Positions 42,499 to 51,175 of a stretch of 64,000 nt of DNA are shown here, piece after piece. The stretch is from Flavobacterium sp. HJ-32-4 (GTDB taxonomy: Bacteria > Bacteroidota > Bacteroidia > Flavobacteriales > Flavobacteriaceae), in the NCBI RefSeq assembly GCF_022532105.1, contig NZ_CP092832.1:1116001-1180000 (forward strand). The letters are read 5' to 3'. Position 1 is the first letter of the stretch, and each line of letters starts with the position of its first letter. The position numbers were made by a program, and so were the translations under genes. Under the pieces are notes generated by a model. The model saw only the letters and a list, made by a program, of their open reading frames with translations. It searched no databases and was not told the DNA's origin.

Positions 42499-42522
42499 CC
42501 CAATATGAAAATCAAGACTGGA

Positions 42523-43701
42523 TTAAAATCCGGTACTCCAATCATTGGCCCATGCGGGCTTGCCAGCTCCGGCACCTGCTCCTTGCGAAGCACCTTCTGC
42601 AAATACGGCCACTACGTCAACTGTAGCACCTGCTGTGTCTTTTCCTTTTGACTTGGTCGCGATATCAGTGCCGAAGGTAACGGCTGTCGCTTTCAGGGTG
42701 CCTGCCCCAACTGCCGCGATGGTTTCATCGTGCTCTACATTGAAGCCGGTTTTCCAACCGTCAAGGAAAAGGTTTGAGATCGATCCTTTTGTACCTCTTC
42801 TCAGTTTCAGACCGTCGTTTTCAGGGAACGCAGCAGCATCTGCCGTGCTTCCAGGTCCGATGAGTGTCAGGTTCGTGATCGTAGGCATAGAGATCGGCGT
42901 GTTTGCGAAACCGAACTCATAGTTGTCAGCTTCGATGCCGCGGTTGCCTTTGCCAAACGCGATTTTACCATACCAGTTTTGGTTTGTGCCATTCCAGCCT
43001 TCTGTCCAGTCAAACTGGTCGTCCTCATTTCCGATAGCGATTAGGTTTCGGGTGTTTACTGTTCCCCCGAAGAACTCGAATCCGTCGTCAGCACCGTGGT
43101 ATACTTCTACGTTTTCCACCACTGTTCCTGATCCTACGCCAAAGAAGGATACACCGTTGAATTCTTTTTCGCTGGTGTAAGCAGCACCGCAGTACGAGAT
43201 AACCAGGTATTTGATCGAACCTGATGAATCAGCTGCGTCGGTTCCGCCATAGGTAAGGTCAGATACTTCTGCCTGAGCGGTACCGGCACCACCTGATGTA
43301 CGGTTGATAGGTGCTTTTCCACAGATTACAAGTCCACCCCAGTTACCCGGAGCCGGTGTAGCGTTCGCGCTGGTCATGATAACCGGATCGGCAGCCGTAC
43401 CGTTGATGTAAATTTTTGCTCCTTGCTCAACTGCGATGTAAGCAGATGTACCGCCAGATGCTTTGATCACGGTTCCGGCAGGGATGGTCAGGGTAGCGCC
43501 TGTAGCGACCTGAAGTTTGCCTGTCAGGTTGTATTCGACATCTGGATCAAGCTCTACTTCGCCGTCGGTGATGGTACCTTTGAAGTTTAATGGGTCGACC
43601 ACAAAAGAAGAAGAAGGCCCGTTGTCGCTGTCAGATGAACAACTGGTGAAGGCGGCGGAAAGAACCGCGATGGCCAGTACGTTTCTCAAAATTGTTTTCA
43701 T
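42523..43701 (-). CDS. Surface lipoprotein with right-handed beta-helix-like repeats
   Basis: This 392-residue protein has a lipoprotein signal (MKTILRNVLAIAVLSAAFTSC, Cys21) followed by SSDSDNG, an acidic stretch that may act as the Bacteroidota lipoprotein export signal. The rest is low in Cys and rich in G, N, T, A and V, with repeated turn-rich strands (GATLTIPAGTVIKASGGTSAYI, GTVVENVEVYHGADDGFEFFGGTVNTRNLIAIGNEDDQFDW), as in parallel beta-helix proteins. It follows the TonB receptor gene in the same direction with a terminator between, so the pair probably captures and imports a ligand. Confidence 0.78.
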   Translation of the reverse strand: MKTILRNVLAIAVLSAAFTSCSSDSDNGPSSSFVVDPLNFKGTITDGEVELDPDVEYNLTGKLQVATGATLTIPAGTVIKASGGTSAYIAVEQGAKIYINGTAADPVIMTSANATPAPGNWGGLVICGKAPINRTSGGAGTAQAEVSDLTYGGTDAADSSGSIKYLVISYCGAAYTSEKEFNGVSFFGVGSGTVVENVEVYHGADDGFEFFGGTVNTRNLIAIGNEDDQFDWTEGWNGTNQNWYGKIAFGKGNRGIEADNYEFGFANTPISMPTITNLTLIGPGSTADAAAFPENDGLKLRRGTKGSISNLFLDGWKTGFNVEHDETIAAVGAGTLKATAVTFGTDIATKSKGKDTAGATVDVVAVFAEGASQGAGAGAGKPAWANDWSTGF

Positions 43702-43734
43702 TTTTTTTAAATAGATTACGTTGTAGTGATGCTG

Positions 43735-43742
43735 CAAAGTTG
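43735..43742 (-). promoter_or_regulatory. Candidate -7 box for the beta-helix lipoprotein
   Basis: On the minus strand this reads CAACTTTG, one mismatch from consensus, 33 nt before the ATG. Confidence 0.4.
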
Positions 43743-43839
43743 CTGCGGGAATTTGTTTCACACGTTAACGCTCTGTGACGTTTTGTTTAAGGAAACAACA
43801 TCGGAACATTAACCCAATGTTACCAGTGCTTTAAATGAA

Positions 43840-43863
43840 AAAGCGCCCACGAAGGGGCGCTTT
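43840..43863 (-). terminator. Terminator after the TonB-dependent receptor
   Basis: On the minus strand a 9-bp stem AAAGCGCCC/GGGCGCTTT with a 6-nt loop is followed by TTCATTT. Confidence 0.8.
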
Positions 43864-43882
43864 GGTATCAGTATCGTATAGA

Positions 43883-46630
43883 TTAGAAGGTATAGTTGAC
43901 GCTGAGTCCCACATTGATGCCTTTTTTGTAGGTCTGTGCCAACACATCGCCTGAACGGTTCTCCTGCACACGTTCGATTTTCGGGTCCAACAGGTTGCGG
44001 GCCGACAGCCCAACGCCGAAGTGACGGTTGATTTTTGACTTCAGGATCAGGTCCAGTGTACCGACCGCTTTATCAACCAGGTTACCGCGTTGGTTGATAC
44101 CCAGCGAGTAAATCCGGTCAGAGAAGTAGTTGAACGCCAGTGTCGCCATGAAGTTTCCGTTTTTCTCGTTCCATTCTTTCAGGAAGGAAATGTCGGCGTT
44201 TGCCAGGAAGTCAGAGGCACCGGTAAAGGCACTTTTGCTGTTGGTAAACTCGGCTTCGAAGGTGGTTTCCCGACGCACTTTGTCTGAGTCGAGGTCCTGG
44301 TCGGTATGCAGGTACGACAGGTTAAGTCCGCCCGTAAGCTTCATATCACTGCCTTCCTGTCCGCCCCAAAGGATTTTCCGAACTTCCACCTCGGCACCAA
44401 TCGCCGTTCCGGTGTCACCGGTATTCAACCACGACATATCGTTGGTGGAAGAAGCGATGATCACGTCATTGATCGGGTTCTGGATCAGTTTTCCGAACGC
44501 CGTTACCGAGAATACTTCGTCGGCTTTCGGGAAGTATTCCCACTTCAGGTCAACGTTATAGTCGTCAGATGCATACAGGTCTTTGTTACCGATTTTCACC
44601 TGGGTGATTTCTTCATAGGCGAAAGGCGCACGCTCTTTAAACTGTGGCAGGGTGTAGGTCTTGCTTGCGGCGAAACGAAGGTTTTGCTTGTCGTTCAACG
44701 CATACTTCAGCGTCACGCTTGGCAGGATCGCTGTTTTTTCAAGGGTATTGTCGCCATCGGAAAGGATGGTCGCCCATTCTACGTCCTGGGTGATTTGCTC
44801 GGCGCGAAGTCCGGCTACGCCCGTCAGCTTCTCGTTGAACTTGTATTCGGCCGATACAAAACCGGCGTGAATGGTCATGTTGCCTTCGTAGTACTGCGGC
44901 ACCAACGGGTTTGGCGCAGACGCGTCACCGCGGAAAGTTGAAATCTGGAACCAGCCCGCTGCCAGGTTTGCGGCGTTGTAGAACTGGTCAAGATTGTTAG
45001 GGTCTACCTGTTGTGACAGGAATGCCGAATTGGTGTCGAAGTTGAACTGCGTGGCTTCCAAACGACGGTTTTTGAAACGTCCGGAGTAGCCCGCTGTGAG
45101 TTTTCCGGCATATTCGCCTCCGTCTCCTGCACCGAACTTATAGTCAAGTGACGCAAGGGCTGTCAGTTCTTTTTCGTCGAGGTCCTGGAAATAGCGGTTG
45201 TTATCAGGTGCTGAAATCGAGTTGATCGTGACGAGTCCGTTATCCTGCAGTTTCATCTTGTTCGTCATCCGGTCAGGCTGGACGTCATGTACGATGTTAT
45301 ACCCCACAGCCCAATTTCCTTTGATGCGCTCGGTAATACGGTGGCTGCCCAGTATCTGGTTGATCCAAAGCGCTGTTTTGGAATAGGTACTGCGTCGCAC
45401 GAAGCCTTTTCCGTCTTCCGCCCAGTCTACACTGTATCCACGGTACTCTTCCGTTTCGAGGTTGGAACTGTTGATGAAAAGACTGTTGAAGTTCAACTTG
45501 TGGTCGGCCGATATCTTATAACTCACATTCGCCATACCGGTGGTGTTGGTCGCGTAGGTATACGAACGATAGTCGTCGAAGCGCTTGCTGGCAAAACCGG
45601 CACCGTTGATGTCGGCCCATGAAAGACCATTCTCGATGGCGAGATAGTCATTGCCAAAGGCGCCTGTTGCGAAGAAGCTCAATTTTCCTTCCTTACCAAC
45701 CGAATAGCTGTTGCCGCCGGAAACACCGAACGACCCCGCAACCGGATTTTTCTCCTCAAGTACCAGGGTGTTGTAATTGTAAGCACCCAGCGGATTCGAT
45801 GGTGCGTCGAAGGTGGAAAAGCCGAACGAATTCGGGCGTCCGCTCAAACGGAAGTCGTTGTTCGAAACCGCATTCGAGTTGATGGATGAACCCGCATCCA
45901 CACGGATGTAGCCGTCGCCGCGGTGTTCTTTCGATACGATGTCGACGTTACCGCCGGCGAAGTCACCATATATTCTGTTGTTGTAAACTTTGTCGATGGA
46001 AACATACTCTACGATTTCCGTCGGGAAGATCTCAAGGGTAATGTTCTTCTTTTCCGGATCGTTCGACGGAATCGGCAAGCCGTTCAGGGTCGTCGAGTTG
46101 TAACGGTCGCCCAATCCACGCACATAGATGTTGCCCGAGCCTTCCTGCTTGGTAATACCTGTAGTTTTGGTCACGGCCGTAGCAACGTCGGTCACGCCTT
46201 TACGCGATAGCTCCTGCGCACCGATGTTCTGTTTGATTTCAACCGCGTTCTTCTGTTCGAGCAAAAGTGCCGATTCTTTTTGGCGGTTGACAGCCGTCTG
46301 CACCTGAACGTCCTGAAGGGTAACGCTGCCCGATCCGAGTGCGCGGTCAATGGTGACCGTTTCGTTGGCCTTGATGGTAACGGGTACTTCTACTGATTCG
46401 TATCCGACGAAACTCAGTACAAGTACATAATCGCCTGGTTTGGCACTTAGGGAATATTTCCCGTCATTGCCGGTAGAAACGCCGATTGTCGTTCCTTTAA
46501 GGGAGACGCTTGCGAACGGAAGAGGCTCGTTCTGAAGGTCTTTGTCAGTGATCGTTCCTGCTACGGTTCCTTTCTGGGCGAAAGTCGCCATGCTTACGAA
46601 CAGCATCAGGATAAATAGTGTAACACGCAT
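43883..46630 (-). CDS. TonB-dependent receptor with CarboxypepD-like N-terminal domain
   Basis: This 915-residue outer-membrane importer has a signal peptide (MRVTLFILMLFVSMATFAQ), a CarboxypepD_reg-like domain (about residues 22-105, GTVAGTITDKDLQNEPLPFASVSLKG), a plug domain (about 120-240, with NIYVRGLGDRYNSTTLNGLPI), and a 22-strand-type barrel that ends with GLSVNYTF. There is no SusD partner; the next gene is a beta-helix lipoprotein. The start MRVTLF lies 24 nt from a near-consensus -7 box. The PhoB-type regulator gene is divergent, so phosphate or another two-component signal may control it. Confidence 0.92.
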   Translation of the reverse strand: MRVTLFILMLFVSMATFAQKGTVAGTITDKDLQNEPLPFASVSLKGTTIGVSTGNDGKYSLSAKPGDYVLVLSFVGYESVEVPVTIKANETVTIDRALGSGSVTLQDVQVQTAVNRQKESALLLEQKNAVEIKQNIGAQELSRKGVTDVATAVTKTTGITKQEGSGNIYVRGLGDRYNSTTLNGLPIPSNDPEKKNITLEIFPTEIVEYVSIDKVYNNRIYGDFAGGNVDIVSKEHRGDGYIRVDAGSSINSNAVSNNDFRLSGRPNSFGFSTFDAPSNPLGAYNYNTLVLEEKNPVAGSFGVSGGNSYSVGKEGKLSFFATGAFGNDYLAIENGLSWADINGAGFASKRFDDYRSYTYATNTTGMANVSYKISADHKLNFNSLFINSSNLETEEYRGYSVDWAEDGKGFVRRSTYSKTALWINQILGSHRITERIKGNWAVGYNIVHDVQPDRMTNKMKLQDNGLVTINSISAPDNNRYFQDLDEKELTALASLDYKFGAGDGGEYAGKLTAGYSGRFKNRRLEATQFNFDTNSAFLSQQVDPNNLDQFYNAANLAAGWFQISTFRGDASAPNPLVPQYYEGNMTIHAGFVSAEYKFNEKLTGVAGLRAEQITQDVEWATILSDGDNTLEKTAILPSVTLKYALNDKQNLRFAASKTYTLPQFKERAPFAYEEITQVKIGNKDLYASDDYNVDLKWEYFPKADEVFSVTAFGKLIQNPINDVIIASSTNDMSWLNTGDTGTAIGAEVEVRKILWGGQEGSDMKLTGGLNLSYLHTDQDLDSDKVRRETTFEAEFTNSKSAFTGASDFLANADISFLKEWNEKNGNFMATLAFNYFSDRIYSLGINQRGNLVDKAVGTLDLILKSKINRHFGVGLSARNLLDPKIERVQENRSGDVLAQTYKKGINVGLSVNYTF

Positions 46631-46654
46631 TTTAGTCAGTTTTGATTTTCGGTG

Positions 46655-46662
46655 CAAAGGAA
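46655..46662 (-). promoter_or_regulatory. Candidate -7 box for the TonB receptor
   Basis: On the minus strand this reads TTCCTTTG (one mismatch to TANNTTTG), 24 nt before the ATG. Confidence 0.4.
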
Positions 46663-46715
46663 CGGGTGCAGTATAAAGTGCATGTTAATGACGGATTACG
46701 CTTAAGTATCCGGAC

Positions 46716-46751
46716 GGTTAACAAAAGGTTAAGCCATTAAATAACGGTTAA
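46716..46751. promoter_or_regulatory. Candidate PhoB/OmpR-type direct-repeat operator
   Basis: GGTTAA occurs at 46716, 46727 and 46746 in the same orientation. The first two are 11 bp apart, the one-turn spacing that OmpR/PhoB-family dimers recognise. The site lies between the divergent TonB receptor and response-regulator promoters. Confidence 0.45.
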
Positions 46752-46773
46752 GCGCGATTTTCCCATTTTGTTT

Positions 46774-46787
46774 TATATTTACATTTA
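46774..46787 (+). promoter_or_regulatory. Candidate -7 boxes for the response regulator
   Basis: TATATTTA (46774-46781) and TACATTTA (46780-46787) each differ from consensus by one base and lie 25-31 nt before the ATG. Confidence 0.4.
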
Positions 46788-46812
46788 CACCTGCAAACCA
46801 AACTTCCTCCCC

Positions 46813-47499
46813 ATGAAGAAAAAAGACATTCGGATCCTGCTGGTGGACGATGAAGCTGACATCCTTGAAATCGTAGGCTACAACCTGGCCCAGGAAGGCT
46901 ACCAAATACTGACTGCGTCAAATGGTAAGGAAGCTGTCGCCAAAGCCCGTAAGGAACTGCCGCACCTGATCATCATGGACGTCATGATGCCGGAAATGGA
47001 CGGGATGGAAGCTGTAGAGACCATCCGCAAGATGCCCGAGATGGCAAATGTGATCATCACGTTCCTCACGGCCCGCAGCGAAGATTATTCGCAGGTGGCA
47101 GGTTTTGACGCCGGCGCCGATGATTACATCACCAAGCCCATCAAACCAAAATTGCTCGTCAGTAAGGTGAAAGCGTTGCTACGCCGTCTCAAAGACGACG
47201 ACGGACAATCGGAGAACCTGAATGTCGGCACGATTGAAATCAACCGCGAAGAATATAAGATCGTGAAAGACGGACGGGAGATCATCCTGCCGCGGAAGGA
47301 ATTCGAACTCTTCTACCTTTTGGCCTCCAAACCGGGCAAGGTGTTCAAGCGCGAGGAAATACTCGACAAGGTCTGGGGGAACGAGGTCATCGTAGGTGGC
47401 CGCACCATCGACGTCCACATCCGGAAATTGCGCGAGAAAATCGGCGACGATTACTTTCGCACCATCAAGGGCGTGGGCTACAAATTTGAGATTGGATGA
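46813..47499 (+). CDS. OmpR/PhoB-family response regulator
   Basis: This 228-residue protein has a receiver domain (residues about 6-122; acidic pair DD12-13, phospho-acceptor Asp56 in LIIMDVMMPEMDG, Thr in FLTARSED, Lys in DDYITKPIK) and a winged-helix DNA-binding domain (about 130-228: LPRKEFELFYLLASKPGKVFKREEILDKVWG, TIDVHIRKLREKIGDDYFRTIKGVGY). It is PhoB-like. The start MKKKDIRIL gives the standard N-terminus. It is followed by the kinase with an ATGA overlap and is divergent from the TonB receptor. Confidence 0.94.
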   Translation: MKKKDIRILLVDDEADILEIVGYNLAQEGYQILTASNGKEAVAKARKELPHLIIMDVMMPEMDGMEAVETIRKMPEMANVIITFLTARSEDYSQVAGFDAGADDYITKPIKPKLLVSKVKALLRRLKDDDGQSENLNVGTIEINREEYKIVKDGREIILPRKEFELFYLLASKPGKVFKREEILDKVWGNEVIVGGRTIDVHIRKLREKIGDDYFRTIKGVGYKFEIG

Positions 47500-48551
47500 G
47501 CCTGAACTTCAAGAAGTCATATAAGTTTGCCCTAAAATCGTCTTTATACGTTTCTGTTTTCGCCACGTCGTTGGCCGGTATCGTCGAATACTTCTTTTTC
47601 TTTACCGACTGGCCTTCTTTATCCGCTTTTCTGGCGGCCCTTGGCATCCCGCTTTTTATTTTCTCCTTTTTCGTGATCCAATACCGGGTAGAGGTCTTTA
47701 TTTACCGCCGGGTCAAGAAAATCTACGACGATGTGTCGTTCCTCGACGCCAGTTCCCTCCGCAAGCAGCCGATCACCACTGATATGGCGACGCTCACCCG
47801 CGAGGTGAAGAAGTTCGCCACCGAGAAAAAGATCGAGATCGAAACCCTGAAGGAACGCGAGGAATACCGACGCGAGTTCCTCGGGAATGTCTCCCACGAA
47901 CTCAAAACGCCGCTCTTTACCGTCCAGGGCTACCTGTTGACGTTACTCGACGGCGCGATGAACGACAAGAACATCCGCAAGAAATACCTGCAACGGGCCG
48001 AGAAAGGGGTCGAGCGGCTGATTTATATCGTGCAGGATCTCGATATGATTACCAAGCTCGAAACCGGCACCGTCAGTCTGTCGATTTCCGAATTCAACAT
48101 CATTGAAGTGGTGCAGGCGGTTTTCGATTTGCTCGAAATGAAGGCCGAGCAAAAGAACATCATCCTCACATTCGACAACAAATATGTGCGCCCCATACTG
48201 GTGGCCGCCGACCGTGAAAAAGTGCAGCAAGTGGTCATGAACCTCGTCGTCAACGCCATTAAGTACGGCCGTCAGAACGGATCGGTCGAGGTAGGATTCG
48301 AAGACCTTACCGAAGAAAAAATAATCGTACGGGTGACCGACGACGGCGAAGGCATCGAAAAACAGCACATTCCGCGCTTATTCGAACGTTTTTACCGCGT
48401 AGATAAAAGCGGTGGCCGTGAGGAAGGTGGCTCCGGACTCGGGCTCTCAATCGTCAAGCACATCGTGGAAGCCCATGACGAGGCTATCTTCGTAGAAAGT
48501 ACGCCCGGAAAAGGGTCAGAATTCTCATTTACCCTCGAAAAGGCAAAATAG
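47496..48551 (+). CDS. Sensor histidine kinase, PhoR-like
   Basis: This 351-residue protein has two N-terminal membrane segments (about residues 14-34 and 43-63) with hardly any periplasmic loop, a linker helix, a HisKA domain with phospho-acceptor His134 in GNVSHELKTPLFTVQGYL, and a HATPase domain with N box NLVVNAIKYG, G1 DDGEGIE and G2 GGSGLGLSIVKHIV. The tiny external loop suggests it senses through the membrane or through a partner protein, as PhoR does. It overlaps the response regulator (ATGA). Its 3' end overlaps the convergent glycosyltransferase by 27 bp. Confidence 0.93.
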   Translation: MSLNFKKSYKFALKSSLYVSVFATSLAGIVEYFFFFTDWPSLSAFLAALGIPLFIFSFFVIQYRVEVFIYRRVKKIYDDVSFLDASSLRKQPITTDMATLTREVKKFATEKKIEIETLKEREEYRREFLGNVSHELKTPLFTVQGYLLTLLDGAMNDKNIRKKYLQRAEKGVERLIYIVQDLDMITKLETGTVSLSISEFNIIEVVQAVFDLLEMKAEQKNIILTFDNKYVRPILVAADREKVQQVVMNLVVNAIKYGRQNGSVEVGFEDLTEEKIIVRVTDDGEGIEKQHIPRLFERFYRVDKSGGREEGGSGLGLSIVKHIVEAHDEAIFVESTPGKGSEFSFTLEKAK

Positions 48552-49589
48552 TTTTTTCCAGTCGACGGAGGTTTTCTTTTTCGGTAGTCCCGAATACAAT
48601 ACCACATCATCTAATTGCGAAATCCGGAATTTGTCCTGCGTGGCATACGGCAGCAATCCCTCTTTCTTCATACGGCGCGCCAGGTATTCCTGCTCGGTTT
48701 GTCCGGGTGTCGGAATAAGGAAGGCCTTCTTGCCCAGTTTCGCCAGGTCCATCAGTGTGGTGTAGCCCGACCGGCAGATCACGATGCCACTTTCGTTGAA
48801 CGCCTGCTGCAACTCCTCCGATCCCATATAATTATAAAAGGTGACGGAACCTTCCTGCCATATGACCTGTTCGGCTTCGACGACGCCCCTTACAAAGAGG
48901 ACGCGATTGGGGTAACCGGTGAGTTCGTGGCGGAGGATCTCTTCCAGCATGCCCCGTTGCGGTTCGGGTCCGGATAAAATGACCATGACATCGTATTTCC
49001 GCTGCAGCGGCTGTTTCTCAAGGCGGCTCAGGGGGCCGAGGTAGCGGAGTTTCAATCCGGTTTTCTTCAGGTGGCCCAGCTTGCCCGAAAGGTTCGGCTT
49101 CTTTTCGAAATCGGGAATCCAGCATTCGGTGAACTTTTTCACCACGGCGCGGTGCAGTTGGGTGGTGATCCAGGAGGTGTTGCCCGACAGCACGTTCAGT
49201 TGGTGTGTCATGAAGACCGACGGCACTTTCTTACTGAACACGCCCAGGCGGTTATCGGAGATGATGCCGTCAAGGTCGTACTCTTTCACCCATCCTTTGA
49301 CGATGCGGTGTTCGTCGAGCACGGCTTCGATCATGCGCGGACTGTTCTTCAATAGTTTCCACTTGAAATTCCGTCCTTCCTTGGCGTATTCGATTTGATA
49401 GGAGGGAAGTTCGAGCAGTGTCTCCTCTGGGAATTCTTTTTTCAAAAGCTCAAGTGCCTGTCCGTCGGACGCGAGGATCGGACGGAAACCCAGGGCTTTC
49501 AATTCGCGGATGATCGGAATACAGCGGGCGGCATGGCCCAAACCCCAGTTCAGAGGGGCGACAAGGATGGTTGTAGGGCGTTGGTCCAC
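48525..49589 (-). CDS. MurG-like family 28 type glycosyltransferase
   Basis: This 354-residue cytoplasmic protein has the GT-B outline: an N-terminal Rossmann domain (APLNWGLGHAARCIPIIRELKALGFRPILASDG) and a C-terminal nucleotide-sugar domain (MVILSGPEP, VTFYNYMGSEELQQAFNESGIVICRSGYTTLMDLAKLGKKAFLIPTPGQTEQEYLARRM), like MurG/UDP-glycosyltransferases. The GHAARCIP variant of the G-H motif is typical of the group that handles lipid acceptors. The start is GTG at 49589, 17 nt from a consensus promoter. Acceptor unknown. Confidence 0.85.
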   Translation of the reverse strand: MDQRPTTILVAPLNWGLGHAARCIPIIRELKALGFRPILASDGQALELLKKEFPEETLLELPSYQIEYAKEGRNFKWKLLKNSPRMIEAVLDEHRIVKGWVKEYDLDGIISDNRLGVFSKKVPSVFMTHQLNVLSGNTSWITTQLHRAVVKKFTECWIPDFEKKPNLSGKLGHLKKTGLKLRYLGPLSRLEKQPLQRKYDVMVILSGPEPQRGMLEEILRHELTGYPNRVLFVRGVVEAEQVIWQEGSVTFYNYMGSEELQQAFNESGIVICRSGYTTLMDLAKLGKKAFLIPTPGQTEQEYLARRMKKEGLLPYATQDKFRISQLDDVVLYSGLPKKKTSVDWKKLFCLFEGK

Positions 49590-49606
49590 GGTACGGAATG
49601 TTTTGG

Positions 49607-49614
49607 CAAAAGTA
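49607..49614 (-). promoter_or_regulatory. -7 box for the MurG-like gene
   Basis: On the minus strand this reads TACTTTTG, a full consensus match. Confidence 0.6.
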
Positions 49615-49642
49615 GCGCTATTTGCCGTCCGGGAGATTTCCT

Positions 49643-49650
49643 TACTTTTG
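49643..49650 (+). promoter_or_regulatory. -7 box for trmB
   Basis: TACTTTTG, a full consensus match, lies 21 nt before the GTG start at 49672. Confidence 0.6.
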
Positions 49651-49671
49651 CCGAATCATTAAATTATCCCT

Positions 49672-50343
49672 GTGGGAAGTAAAAACAAACTCAAGCGCTT
49701 TAAGGAAAACGAAACCTTCGACAACGTCGTCCAGCCCACGCGCGACGATATGGTAAACGGTGCTTTTCCGCACAAAGGCAAATGGCGCGATTTCTTCGGC
49801 AACGAAAACCCCATCGTATTAGAGCTCGGATGCGGAAAAGGGGAATACACGGTCGGACTCGCGTCGCGTTTTCCCGACAAGAACTTCATCGGCATCGACA
49901 TCAAAGGCGCGCGTTTCTGGCGTGGGGCCAAGGAAGCATTGCAATCGGGCATCCGGAACGCGGCGTTCCTCCGGACGCAGATCGAATTGGTGGAATACGC
50001 TTTCGCGGAAGCAGAAGTCGATGAGATTTGGATCACCTTCCCGGATCCGCAGATCAAATACAAACGCACCAAGCACCGGATGACGAATGCGTCGTTTTTG
50101 GAGCGGTATAAAAAAATCCTCAAGCCAGGCGGACTCATGCACCTGAAAACCGATAGCGAATTCATGCATGGTTATACGCTGGGGCTGCTGCACGGACTCG
50201 GGCACGAGGTCTTGTATGCCAACCACAACATTTACCGGAACGAGGGCGCTCCGGCGGAAGTTACTGGAATACAGACATTTTACGAGTCGCAATATTTGGA
50301 AGTTAACAAACCGATTACGTATATTCGGTTTCGGATTCATTAG
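49672..50343 (+). CDS. trmB: tRNA (guanine-N7-)-methyltransferase TrmB
   Basis: TrmB methylates G46 of tRNAs with S-adenosylmethionine. The 223-residue protein has the SAM-binding motif VLELGCGKGEYTVGLA, GIDIKGARFWRG, the substrate motif ITFPDPQIKYKRTKHRMT and the C-terminal TGIQTFYESQYLEVNKPITYIRF. The start is GTG at 49672, just after a consensus promoter; ATG at 49750 would cut off conserved residues. Confidence 0.95.
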   Translation: MGSKNKLKRFKENETFDNVVQPTRDDMVNGAFPHKGKWRDFFGNENPIVLELGCGKGEYTVGLASRFPDKNFIGIDIKGARFWRGAKEALQSGIRNAAFLRTQIELVEYAFAEAEVDEIWITFPDPQIKYKRTKHRMTNASFLERYKKILKPGGLMHLKTDSEFMHGYTLGLLHGLGHEVLYANHNIYRNEGAPAEVTGIQTFYESQYLEVNKPITYIRFRIH

Positions 50344-50347
50344 GGTT

Positions 50348-50515
50348 GAGGAGCGAGTAGCAAGTATCAAGGAGCAAGGATCGAGTAGCAAGTAGGAAAG
50401 AGATAGCATGACGATCGCGTTCTGGCGGTCTCGAAACTTAGCATTTGCATGCCGCGGGCCTGTTACATGCTACGGCTGCATTTTCTGACTTTCAACTTTC
50501 GACTTTCGACTCTCA
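50348..50515. repeat. Two low-complexity intergenic repeat arrays
   Basis: From 50348 to 50400 the run GGAGCGAGTAGCAAGTATCAAGGAGCAAGG recurs in variants and is the reverse complement in style of the CTTGCTCCTTGATACTCGCTCC sequence near 36841-36940. From 50486 to 50515 CTTTCAACTTTCGACTTTCGAC repeats. The 199-nt gap 50344-50542 holds no gene and no clear promoter. Confidence 0.7.
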
Positions 50516-50542
50516 TTCCAATCCCCGCCATCCACCATCATT

Positions 50543-51175
50543 ATGTATTACCTCACGCCGCTTTTTATCGGCTTTGCCTCGGCCACACTGGGCATCACCC
50601 CACCCGGACTCATCAACATGACGGCCGCAAAGGTGGCGTTGAACGAAGGCAAGGTGCGGGCGTTGGTGTTCGCCGCAGGGGCCAGCGTGGTGGTGTTATT
50701 GCAATCGCTGGTGGCGTTGTTGTTCGCCCGTTATATCAATACCCATCCGGGGGTCGTTATTTTGCTGAGGGAAGTCGGACTCGCGGTCTTTTTGGTGCTG
50801 ACGGTCTATTTTTTCTTTTTCGCCCAAAAGCCGAAGCCGGTGCGGGAAGTCACCAAACTCAAAAGCAAGAAAAGCCGTTTTTTCCTCGGGATGTTGCTGT
50901 CGGCACTGAACTTTTTCCCCATTCCGTTTTACGTATTCCTGAGTGTGACGCTTTCGACGTACCACTATTTTTCGTTTGAGAAACTGTTTGTCTCGACCTT
51001 TTCGGTCGGCACCGCAACGGGTTCGTTCTTCGGATTTTACTGTTACGTGGCGTTTTTCAGCAAACTTGAATCGCGCACGGCCGGACTTCTTCGCAACATG
51101 AATTACATCATCGGGTCCATCACCTTGTTGATTTCCCTGATTACCATCGTCAACATCATCCGATACTATTACTGA
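50543..51175 (+). CDS. LysE-family exporter
   Basis: This 210-residue protein has six membrane segments and fits the LysE/RhtB amino-acid exporter family: ATLGITPPGLINMTAAKVALNEGK resembles the N-terminal G-P-x-x-x-N-T-A-x-x-G family motif. The central cytoplasmic loop is basic (KPKPVREVTKLKSKKSR). The stop shares a base with the ATG of the alkyltransferase-like gene (TGATG). Substrate unknown; amino acids are usual. Confidence 0.85.
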   Translation: MYYLTPLFIGFASATLGITPPGLINMTAAKVALNEGKVRALVFAAGASVVVLLQSLVALLFARYINTHPGVVILLREVGLAVFLVLTVYFFFFAQKPKPVREVTKLKSKKSRFFLGMLLSALNFFPIPFYVFLSVTLSTYHYFSFEKLFVSTFSVGTATGSFFGFYCYVAFFSKLESRTAGLLRNMNYIIGSITLLISLITIVNIIRYYY

